A DNA stretch of 5,157 bases from Caldilineaceae bacterium (GTDB lineage Bacteria > Chloroflexota > Anaerolineae > Caldilineales > Caldilineaceae). Position numbers and translations under genes: made by a program. Location of the stretch: positions 1 to 5,157 of the forward strand of contig JAAUPU010000309.1 in NCBI GenBank assembly GCA_012032975.1. Reading direction: 5' to 3'. Positions 1 through 5,157 of the stretch are shown piece by piece. Numbering within the stretch: position 1 is the first letter of the stretch; the number at the start of each line of letters is the position of its first letter. The notes under the pieces are model-generated. The model did no database searches and was not told where the DNA came from. It saw only the letters and a program-made list of their open reading frames with translations.

Positions 1-180
1 CACATCGGTGAAAATCCGCCGATTACGGGATATGTCAACCGCCGCGCCAACATCAACCGCGCGCCGCGCATCCTCGGTGGTGAAGAGCTGCTGGCCTGGT
101 TTCGGCAGCAGGATGCCGAACGGCGTCTCGTCCAGGTTGAGATTCAATCCCCGACCGTATTCCGTCTGGAACTGGCCTGA
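1..180 (+). CDS. 3' end of an unidentified protein (5' end outside window)
   Basis: Reading frame 1 is open from the first base to a TGA at 178-180. It gives 59 residues that begin [11 protein letters not shown] and end [10 protein letters not shown]. The composition looks like a real protein: mixed charged and hydrophobic residues, a GGEELLAWF helix-like stretch, then an alternating hydrophobic run near the end that suggests a closing beta strand. I do not recognise the family. It lies 50 bases upstream of the DNA methyltransferase on the same strand. It could therefore be the partner restriction endonuclease or another gene of the same operon, but no catalytic motif is visible in this fragment. 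The partner idea is inference from position only. The competing frame-2 reading over 8-211 is rich in Arg, Ser and Pro and looks like a shadow. Confidence 0.55.
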   Translation, partial: HIGENPPITGYVNRRANINRAPRILGGEELLAWFRQQDAERRLVQVEIQSPTVFRLELA

Positions 181-230
181 CGGCGTTTCAAGATCCACCG
201 ATTCGTTTTAGCGAACAGGCGCACTCATCC

Positions 231-1148
231 ATGACCGGAACCACAACTTCCTCCTTCGGCGCAGGCAAGCGCGAGCGTCACGATGCGTCCGCCTTCTACA
301 CACGCAATCTTTATCGCACCCTGAAGCCGGCCCCAGCCGCTGTGGCCGAGCAAGACGCCCTTGCCGCTCAAGAAATCCCACCGCCATCCGCATGGGCCGA
401 CCGCATCTACTGTCACTCTGCCGTCGAAATGGCGCAGATTCCCAGCGACTCGGTGGGGCTGGCCTTTACCTCACCGCCCTACAATGTGGGCAAAGATTAC
501 GACGAAGACAGCTCATTGGAAGGCTATCTGGAGCTGATTCGCGCGGTCGCCGACGAGGTCTATCGGGTTTTGGCGCCGGGCGGTCGCTATGTGGTCAACA
601 TCGCCAACCTGGGGCGCAAACCGTACATCCCGTTGCACATGTTCTTCTACGACATCCACATGGGGACGGGCTTTCTGCCCATGGGCGAGATCATCTGGCG
701 CAAGGCCAGGGGCGCCAACGGAAGCTGCGCCTGGGGCAGTTGGAAGAGCGCCAAAGCGCCGCGGCTGCGCGATGTCCACGAATATCTGCTCGTCTTTGCC
801 AAACAGGAGTTCTCGCGTCCTGACAAGGGCGTCTCGGATATCGAGCGCGATGAATTCATGGAGGGCACGCTCTCCGTTTGGGAAGTGGCGCCCGAATCCG
901 CGACCCGCGTCGGCCATCCCGCGCCCTTTCCAGTGGCGCTGGCCGAAAGGGTCATCCGCCTCTATTCGTATGTGGATGATGTGGTGCTCGACCCCTTCAT
1001 GGGTTCCGGCACGACTTGTCTGGCCGCGGCGCAGAATCAGCGCCACTACGTCGGCTTTGACATCGCCCAGGAATATTGCGACCTGGCCGAGCGTCGCCTG
1101 CAAGAGGCGGCGGCTCAACTCGATGGCCGAGAAGGCAGCCCAGCATGA
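231..1148 (+). CDS. Site-specific DNA methyltransferase, beta-class N4-cytosine/N6-adenine type
   Basis: This 305-residue protein should transfer a methyl group from S-adenosylmethionine to the exocyclic amino group of cytosine (N4) or adenine (N6) in a specific DNA site. The catalytic motif IV, TSPPY, is at residues 80-84. The AdoMet-binding motif [10 protein letters not shown], is at 254-262, with HPAPFP (229-234) just before it and GFDI (275-278) after it. The order catalytic motif first, AdoMet motif later, is that of the beta class. The middle part (about 155-190, with [22 protein letters not shown]) is typical of this enzyme group. SPPY rather than DPPY fits N4-cytosine methylation slightly better but does not settle it. 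The recognition sequence cannot be read from the protein. The ATG at 231 has only a weak AGG upstream, and the N-terminal 50 residues are low in motif content, so the start is moderately sure. The TGA overlaps the next gene's ATG (ATGA). It may be half of a restriction-modification pair with the gene ending at 180, or a solitary enzyme. Confidence 0.93.
   Translation: MTGTTTSSFGAGKRERHDASAFYTRNLYRTLKPAPAAVAEQDALAAQEIPPPSAWADRIYCHSAVEMAQIPSDSVGLAFTSPPYNVGKDYDEDSSLEGYLELIRAVADEVYRVLAPGGRYVVNIANLGRKPYIPLHMFFYDIHMGTGFLPMGEIIWRKARGANGSCAWGSWKSAKAPRLRDVHEYLLVFAKQEFSRPDKGVSDIERDEFMEGTLSVWEVAPESATRVGHPAPFPVALAERVIRLYSYVDDVVLDPFMGSGTTCLAAAQNQRHYVGFDIAQEYCDLAERRLQEAAAQLDGREGSPA
1129..1135 (+). promoter_or_regulatory. 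Ribosome binding site deciding the start of the rdhA-like gene
   Basis: GAGAAGG lies nine bases upstream of the ATG at 1145, inside the end of the methyltransferase gene. Together with the ATGA stop/start overlap it supports initiation at 1145. The reading frame is open further upstream to an ATG at 1076, but those extra 23 residues are Arg/Gly/Pro-rich and merely shadow the methyltransferase C-terminus. Confidence 0.6.
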
Positions 1149-2338
1149 CCAAGCCCAGCCAGCCTCGACCCCCGTCTGCAAAGGATCAGGACGCCGGTTT
1201 CGACATCCAGGAAAATTTCCAACGCTTCAGCCAGCGCGATGATGTCTTCAATCGTTCGCTGTGGGATCCTGCGATCCACTCGGAAAAGACAGTTCGTTTC
1301 TATGAGACCTACGCCAAGCCGCTGGCCGCCTGGCGCAAGGTGGATGGATACACACAGCGCGACTACGCGTTGCGCAATGCGTCGTGGCATGTCACCGACC
1401 TCTTCGCCGAGTTCCGCGAGGGCGATGACCGCCGCGAGGGGTTTCTCGACGAATATTCGGTCCAGCGCGATGTGGCGGCCGAGCGGTTGGAGGTCGAATC
1501 CACCGCCGAGATGAGCCGCGAGATCAAGCATGTGGCCAAACTCTTCGGCGCGGACCTGGTCGGCATTACCGGCTATGACGAGCGCTGGGTCTATACCCAT
1601 AAGTACAGCCGCCAAAGCCAAAGCGAGAAGCCCAACGAACTGCCCGAAGGACTCACCAATGTCATCGTCATCGCACAGGCCATGGACCACGACCTGATCC
1701 AGACGGTGCCGTCGGCGCTGAGTGGAACAGCCACAGGCCTTGGCTATTCGCGCGACACACTGGTTCTGCTGGCCGTGACCCAATACATCCGCAATCTGGG
1801 CTACCAGGCAGTGGCCAGCCTCAACGACACTGCGCTGGCGATTCCGTTGGCGATCCAGGCCGGGCTGGGCGAATATGGCCGTCACGGCCTGCTGATCACC
1901 AAAGAGTTCGGGCCGCGCGTGCGGCTGGGCAAGATCTTCACCGACCTACCGCTGGAGCAAGATGGCCCGATCCGTTTTGGCGTCAAAGAGTTCTGCGAAT
2001 CGTGCCGCAAATGCGCCAACGCCTGCCCGGCCAAGGCGATCCCGCATGGCGACCCCAACACGATACCGCTCAACTCGTCCGGCATCACCGGCGTGCGCAA
2101 ATGGAGCGTGGATGGCGAGCGCTGCTTCAAATTCTGGGCCAGCCAGAACAGCGACTGCTCGATCTGCATCCGCGTCTGTCCATATAACAAGGATTTCGGC
2201 AAGTGGTACCATCGAGTGGGGCAGCGGCTGGCCGGCACGCCATTGCGCGGGCTGATGGTGCGGCTTGACGGTTGGTTGAGGTATGGGGTGCGCCATGCGC
2301 CGGAAGGCTGGTGGAAACGTAGAGCGAAGCCGAGATGA
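1145..2338 (+). CDS. Reductive-dehalogenase-like corrinoid/iron-sulfur protein, cytoplasmic (no Tat signal)
   Basis: This 397-residue protein belongs to the RdhA family, cobamide and Fe-S enzymes that reductively remove halogen from organohalides. The first Fe-S set is C284-x2-C287-x2-C290-x3-C294-P, and the second is C327 then C338-x2-C341-x3-C345-P. Between residues 198 and 270 the family core is clear: [46 protein letters not shown]. Tyr201, Asn227 and Arg260 are spaced exactly as I recall for the catalytic Tyr246, Asn272 and Arg305 of Sulfurospirillum PceA (+26, +59). No twin-arginine signal or membrane segment precedes the core, and no small RdhB-type anchor gene follows. It should therefore be soluble in the cytoplasm, unlike respiratory RdhA and more like catabolic NpRdhA. 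It lacks the reductase fusion of the latter. Electron donor and substrate are unknown, and a role other than dehalogenation is possible. It is probably co-translated with the methyltransferase through the ATGA overlap. Queuosine reductase QueG is a distant relative but fits less well. Confidence 0.88.
   Translation: MTKPSQPRPPSAKDQDAGFDIQENFQRFSQRDDVFNRSLWDPAIHSEKTVRFYETYAKPLAAWRKVDGYTQRDYALRNASWHVTDLFAEFREGDDRREGFLDEYSVQRDVAAERLEVESTAEMSREIKHVAKLFGADLVGITGYDERWVYTHKYSRQSQSEKPNELPEGLTNVIVIAQAMDHDLIQTVPSALSGTATGLGYSRDTLVLLAVTQYIRNLGYQAVASLNDTALAIPLAIQAGLGEYGRHGLLITKEFGPRVRLGKIFTDLPLEQDGPIRFGVKEFCESCRKCANACPAKAIPHGDPNTIPLNSSGITGVRKWSVDGERCFKFWASQNSDCSICIRVCPYNKDFGKWYHRVGQRLAGTPLRGLMVRLDGWLRYGVRHAPEGWWKRRAKPR
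2114..2163 (+). repeat. Direct repeat, copy 1 (inside the rdhA-like gene)
   Basis: These 50 bases encode the region from GERCFKFW to DCS around the first and second cysteines of the second Fe-S set. They match 3138-3187 without gaps at 45 of 50 positions by hand alignment, at an offset of 1024 bases. This is the intact, functional copy. Confidence 0.8.
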
Positions 2339-2461
2339 TGTCACAGATTCGGCATTCGAGAAATACATTGCTGGATAAGGATTCTCATGATACGGTTATC
2401 GAGTCGAGGTTTTGAGATGAACCGTAAAGCCGGTTTGCCAAGAGATTGGGGGTTCTGCTAA
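2339..2461. other. Intergenic region ahead of the toxin-antitoxin cassette
   Basis: These 123 bases separate the rdhA-like gene from the antitoxin and are clearly more A/T-rich than the gene before them. A weak promoter-like pair is present: TTGCTG at 2368-2373 and TACGGT at 2391-2396, 17 bases apart, the second matching only the core positions of a -10 box. A 14-codon open frame runs from the ATG at 2417 to the TAA at 2459-2461. It abuts the antitoxin ATG and could be a leader peptide, but nothing supports its translation. No convincing terminator for the upstream operon was found. Confidence 0.35.
2420..2435. promoter_or_regulatory. Small inverted repeat, candidate antitoxin operator
   Basis: AACCG and CGGTT form a perfect five-base inverted repeat around TAAAGC, 26 bases upstream of the antitoxin start. 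Antitoxins of VapB type usually autoregulate by binding palindromes near their own promoter, so the position fits. The arms are short and a chance match is quite possible. Confidence 0.25.
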
Positions 2462-2725
2462 ATGGAGGCTGTACAGAGGAAACAAGTCATTGCAAAAGAT
2501 GGAGAGGTCTTATTAACAGGTCTGCCCTACAAGAAAGGCGAGTCTGTTGAGATCATCATGTTCCTTGGATCTCCTGCACTCGCCCCTGACACAACCATGA
2601 CTGTCGGGCGGCTGCGCGGGTCAGGGCTGGTGGGCCTATGGCAAGATCGTGATGACATTGGCGATAGTTCTGCCTATGCGCGCCAGTTGCGGGAGATAGC
2701 CCAACGCCGAGACATCCGGTCATGA
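2462..2725 (+). CDS. VapB-type antitoxin of a VapBC-like toxin-antitoxin pair
   Basis: This 87-residue protein should bind and neutralise the PIN-domain toxin encoded directly after it, and probably represses the shared promoter. Residues 8-34 (VIAKDGEVLLTGLPYKKGESVEIIMF) resemble a swapped-hairpin, AbrB-like DNA-binding or dimerisation strand set. The C-terminal half has SGLVGLWQDRDDIGDSSAYA followed by a basic helix, a pattern common in antitoxins paired with PIN toxins, where this tail wraps the toxin. The start is well fixed: an in-frame TAA occupies the three bases immediately before the ATG, so no earlier start exists. The ribosome site is poor, with only a GGGGG run about a dozen bases upstream. 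The stop overlaps the toxin ATG (ATGA), giving coupled translation. Base composition is visibly lower in G+C than the methyltransferase and rdhA-like genes: 25 of 60 bases from 2461, against about 40 of 60 from 541. This fits later acquisition. Confidence 0.85.
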   Translation: MEAVQRKQVIAKDGEVLLTGLPYKKGESVEIIMFLGSPALAPDTTMTVGRLRGSGLVGLWQDRDDIGDSSAYARQLREIAQRRDIRS

Positions 2726-3114
2726 TTCTGCTCGACAGCGATGTGCTGATAGATCTATTTCGAAGGTATCCAGCAGCAATTGCATGGTTCGACCTGCTGC
2801 ACGAGGACGAGGAATTGATGGTGCCAGGGTATGTCGTGATGGAGTTGATCCAGGGATGTCGGAACAAGCCGGAACAAGACAAAGTACAGCGCGAGTTTGC
2901 AACCTACAGGGTGGCCTGGCTTTCTTCTGCCGATTGCGATAGGGCGTTGGAGGTATTTGCGACCTATCGTTTGAGCCACAGTGCAGGTTTGTTAGATGTG
3001 CTGATCGGACAAATCGCTGTTGCCCTGGGTGTGCCGCTGTACACGTTTAACCAGAGGCATTACGGCTTCATCCCTGGTTTGCAAACCATTCAGCCGTATA
3101 CAAAGAGTGGCTAG
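2722..3114 (+). CDS. vapC: VapC-like PIN-domain ribonuclease toxin
   Basis: This 130-residue protein has the size and residue pattern of VapC toxins, Mg-dependent endoribonucleases that cleave tRNA or rRNA when not held by their antitoxin. The acidic metal-binding positions are visible: Asp5 in MILLDSDVLID, Glu41 in VVMELIQGC, and Asp92 in HSAGLLDVLIGQIA. The last conserved strand is present as PLYTFNQRHY (105-114), with Asn110 in the usual fourth position, followed by the common ending that closes on a Pro-Tyr pair (IQPY, 123-126). All catalytic positions look intact, so the toxin is probably active. The ATG overlaps the antitoxin stop, so expression should follow the antitoxin. The target RNA cannot be predicted from sequence. 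The gene ends with TAG at 3112-3114, directly followed by decayed DNA. Confidence 0.92.
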   Translation: MILLDSDVLIDLFRRYPAAIAWFDLLHEDEELMVPGYVVMELIQGCRNKPEQDKVQREFATYRVAWLSSADCDRALEVFATYRLSHSAGLLDVLIGQIAVALGVPLYTFNQRHYGFIPGLQTIQPYTKSG

Positions 3115-3137
3115 TTGACCTCAAGTCAAGTACAAGG

Positions 3138-3187
3138 GGCGAGCACTGTTTCAAATTCTGGGCCAGCCATAATCGCGACTGCTCGAT
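3138..3187 (+). pseudogene. Diverged fragment of an rdhA-like gene (direct repeat, copy 2)
   Basis: This stretch aligns ungapped with 2114-2163 at 45 of 50 bases. In the matching frame it reads GEHCFKFWASHNRDCS, against [16 protein letters not shown] in the intact gene. Of the five differences two are silent and three change the residue (Arg to His, Gln to His, Ser to Arg). That pattern suggests a diverged homologue or a decaying copy rather than a fresh duplication. After 3187 the frame leaves the family sequence, losing the next cysteines, and meets a TGA at 3204-3206. A two-base gap would allow faint further similarity to about 3197. No family sequence is recognisable upstream. It cannot be functional. 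Confidence 0.75.
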
Positions 3188-3189
3188 GG

Positions 3190-3261
3190 ATGCGCGTGGC
3201 AAGTGAAATTGGCATTGACCACACGACAGTGATCCGGAAGTGGATCCACGAAAGATTGTAA
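3190..3261 (+). pseudogene. 3' remnant of a small antitoxin-like DNA-binding gene
   Basis: The frame ending at the TAA at 3259-3261 closes with VASEIGIDHTTVIRKWIHERL. This resembles the C-terminal helix pair of small CopG/BrnA-type antitoxins, which often end in a 'G-[IV]-x-[YH]-x-T-[LV]-I-[RK]-x-W-[IL]-x-E-R-L' pattern. Only about 22 residues look genuine. Upstream the frame stays open to a TTG at 3115, directly after the toxin stop, but those residues are a shifted reading of the rdhA-like fragment and carry no family signal. The simplest reading is a broken gene whose 5' part was replaced. The family call comes from recalled pattern only. A short expressed 48-residue chimera starting at TTG 3115 cannot be excluded. 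Confidence 0.5.
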
Positions 3262-3343
3262 GCCATCTGATTGTCGAGTCCGTTACATCTTCAAGCATTG
3301 CACCACGACCAACACTTTTCGGCTAGCCTCCAACGGCCGGCCG

Positions 3344-5157
3344 CTACTCTGAACGCAGCGCGTTGGCCGGCTGGGTTCTGCCCATGCGCCAGGCCGGATA
3401 GATCCCCGCCAACAGGGCCGCGCCCAACGCCACGCCAAATGCCTGCCAAAACTCCGCGCCGGTCAGTTGCATCTCCAGCGTCCACCCGAACGAACGCACG
3501 TTGATGATATAGACGAGGATCACCGCCAGCGCCAGCCCTGTTGGGATGGCGATTAGCCCCGCGCTGGAGCCGATCAGCCCTGTCTCCAACAGCGAAAGCC
3601 GCCAGAGTTGGCGCACGGTCATCCCGCTGGAGCGCAGTACGCCGATCTCGCGGCTGCGCTCCAGTTGCAGGCTCATGAGCGTGCTGAGGATGCCGATAAA
3701 CGCAACCAACGTGGCCAGCAGTTGCAGCGCCACGGTGATCGAAAAGGTGCGGTCAAAGACCTCCAGCGCACTCTCTCGCGTGCCGCGGTTGGAGTTGATG
3801 AGCAACTGAGTAGAGCCGGAAAACTCGCTGCGCAACTCATCGACAAGTGCATCCACCTCTACGCCCTCTGCCACAAAGAGACCGACTGCGCTGATCTGCC
3901 CATCGTCCCAACTGGCGCGATAGACCGGGTCGTGGATGAAGAGTACCGAGTTGACATCAAAATCGACGGCGACGCCCACGATGGAATACTCCTTCTTGCC
4001 TCGGTCCGTCTGGATCGCCAACGTGTCGCCCACCGTCAACCCGTAACGATTGGCCATCGGCTCGTTGATGATCACGCCGCCGGCCTCGAGCGCCTGCCAT
4101 GTTTCGGCCCAGTCGCCGACTGCGGCGCGATAGCGTCGATCCGCACCGGCCAGATCCTGGCTGAACGCATTCAGCCGCACGCGCACAGGCTCGGTTGCTT
4201 GCGCCAAAGGCCAGGCCAGCACATCGACGGAGCGGTTGGTGGCGGCGTTGGCGATGCCCGGATACTCGGCCAACCGAAGTGCCAGGGCCGGTTCCAGCGT
4301 GCCCGATGTCCGGTTCGAACCCAAAGAGGCGCCGAAACATAGACATCCGCCTGCAGCACATCCTCCAGCCAAAGCTCCACTGTCGTGCGAAAGCTGCTGA
4401 TCATGATGCCAACGCCGATGATCACACTCACGGCCACCATCAGCGCTGCGGTCGCCACAGAGACCCGGCTGAGCGAACGCACAATATAGCGGGGCGCCAT
4501 CCGTTCGATCACACTCGCCCGGCCCACCAATCGCTGCACGCCTTGCATCAGGAAGAGTGTCAAACCGGGCGTCAACATGGCGCTGCCCAGGATGACGGCA
4601 AACAATCCGGCAAAGCTGACGACGAGGTTCCACTTTGGAATGAGCAGGAAGAGACCGACCAACAACAGAAGCAGCGCGGCAATCGTCACGCGGGGAAGGG
4701 TCTGTCGGGCGCGGTCTTCGACGCTGCTGCGCTGCAATGCGCCGGCAGGCGGCACGCCGGTTGCCTCCAGCGCAGGCAGCAATGCGCCCAGGAGCGCGGC
4801 AAAGATGCCCACCGCCGCGCCCTTGACCAGCGTCCAGAGCGGAATGTCGACCGAACGCACGGAGACCACGAAGAAGAGATCGTTGATCGTCTGGGTCACC
4901 ATCTGCACCGCACCCCGTCCCAGCAAGACGCCAAATGCAAGGCCAATGGCCGAACCGATCAGACCCAGGACCAGCGCCTCCAGCAGAATCAACGCGTAGA
5001 TCTCGCGCCGGGTCATGCCCAATGCGCGCAGGCTGCCGATGACCGGGCGACGTTGCACCACGCTGAAGGTGACGGTGTTGTAGATCAGGAACATGCCCAC
5101 GACCAACGCCAACAGGCTGAGCGCGGTCAGATTGAGGCTGAAGGCCCTGGTCATTTC
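3344..5157 (-). pseudogene. FtsX/MacB-type ABC transporter permease, frameshifted and missing its 5' end
   Basis: This is a large inner-membrane permease of the FtsX-like family, whose ABC partners typically drive export or extraction of lipoproteins, lipids or peptides. The coding sequence enters at the right edge (5157) and ends with TAG at 3346-3344. Counting from the Met at 5154, the first FtsX domain has membrane segments near 11-30, 54-80 and 106-130. Two central helices follow near 157-173 and 178-204, then another near 232-253. After that comes an extracytoplasmic domain of about 210 residues beginning ADVYVSAP, and a second FtsX domain with LERSREIGVLRSSGM and a C-terminus of PAWRMGRTQPANALRSE. 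The frame breaks after residue 276. Codons up to 4327 read in one frame, and homologous sequence resumes in another from 4324. One extra T near 4326 would give [17 protein letters not shown] and restore a frame of 603 residues from 5154 to the stop. The Met at 5154 is internal: a Glu codon precedes it, and such domains normally follow an N-terminal helix and periplasmic domain. The break is either a real inactivating deletion or an assembly error. The substrate and the ATPase gene are not visible. Confidence 0.85.
4323..4329 (-). other. Frameshift site in the permease gene (apparent one-base deletion)
   Basis: On the minus strand the run GCGCCTCTTTGGG is read GCG-CCT-CTT-TGG in the upstream frame, while the downstream frame needs TTG-GGT-TCG. 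A single missing T between the two C-containing codons explains the change exactly. The zero-frame codons do not form an X-XXY-YYZ slippery heptamer, so programmed -1 frameshifting is unlikely. Confidence 0.75.

Larger units (their letters stand above)
3115..3343. other. Degraded intergenic region between the toxin gene and the permease
   Basis: These 229 bases hold the rdhA-like fragment and the antitoxin-like stub listed separately. From 3262 to 3343 there is no recognisable gene. Two perfect palindromes are present there, GGCTAGCC at 3321-3328 and CGGCCGGCCG at 3334-3343, just downstream of the minus-strand permease stop. Neither has a loop or a following T-run on either strand, so a terminator is not supported. 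Confidence 0.5.

Noticed and set aside
1076..1144. Upstream extension of the rdhA-like gene from an ATG at 1076, possibly giving an Arg-rich signal peptide
   Set aside because: The added residues are a shifted reading of the methyltransferase C-terminus with no hydrophobic core, so it is not a Tat signal. The ATG at 1145 has a good ribosome site and an ATGA overlap.
513..1181. Long minus-strand open frame (222 codons) opposite the methyltransferase
   Set aside because: It mirrors the clearly recognisable methyltransferase on the other strand. Its protein has no family pattern, and the open frame follows from high G+C codon use.
1115..1885. Minus-strand open frame of 256 codons opposite the rdhA-like gene
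   Set aside because: It is antisense to conserved RdhA core sequence. No ribosome site or recognisable domain is present, so it is a composition artefact.
2417..2461. 14-codon leader peptide ahead of the antitoxin
   Set aside because: It has no clear ribosome site or attenuator-like codon run. A frame of this length is expected by chance.
3321..3343. GC-rich palindromes after the permease stop as a transcription terminator
   Set aside because: The palindromes have no loop, and neither strand has a T-run after a stable stem. They look like short self-complementary words in GC-rich DNA.
4321..4335. Programmed ribosomal frameshift in the permease
   Set aside because: The codons in phase do not form a slippery heptamer, and family homologues are normally encoded in one frame. 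A one-base deletion or sequence error is simpler.
3608..4342. Plus-strand open frame of 244 codons across the permease region
   Set aside because: The minus strand encodes unmistakable FtsX-type sequence here. The plus-strand protein is rich in His, Arg and Gln in a low-structure pattern typical of antisense reading.

Overview
This is a mostly GC-rich bacterial window. The left part carries co-directional plus-strand genes, and the right third carries one minus-strand gene. The best taxonomic guess is Chloroflexota or a similar environmental lineage. That guess rests on gene content (a reductive-dehalogenase homologue without a Tat signal, a large two-domain FtsX-type permease, and a VapBC-type cassette) and on no phylogenetic marker, so it is weak.

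Layout: (1) 1-180 is the 3' end of an unidentified plus-strand gene. (2) 231-1148 encodes a beta-class DNA amino-methyltransferase (SPPY ... DPFMGSGTT). (3) 1145-2338 overlaps it by four bases (ATGA) and encodes a cytoplasmic reductive-dehalogenase-like corrinoid/iron-sulfur protein. It keeps both Fe-S cysteine sets and the Tyr/Asn/Arg active-site triad. (4) 2462-3114 is a VapBC-type toxin-antitoxin cassette, again with an ATGA overlap, in visibly more A/T-rich DNA. (5) 3115-3343 is decayed DNA. It holds a 50-base diverged copy of the second Fe-S region of gene 3 and the 3' stub of a small antitoxin-like DNA-binding gene. (6) 3344-5157, minus strand, is an FtsX-family ABC transporter permease. 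It runs off the right edge and is split by an apparent one-base deletion near 4326.

How they fit together: genes 2 and 3 look translationally coupled, and the partial gene 1 could belong to the same operon, possibly as a restriction partner of the methyltransferase. The TA cassette lies between the intact dehalogenase-like gene and a fragment resembling it. This suggests a small zone of insertion, duplication and decay between two more stable blocks. The permease converges on this zone from the other side and is unrelated in function.

The points most worth attention are the methyltransferase/reductive-dehalogenase-like gene pair and the diverged rdhA fragment on the far side of the TA cassette. 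No RNA genes, CRISPR array or complete mobile element were seen.
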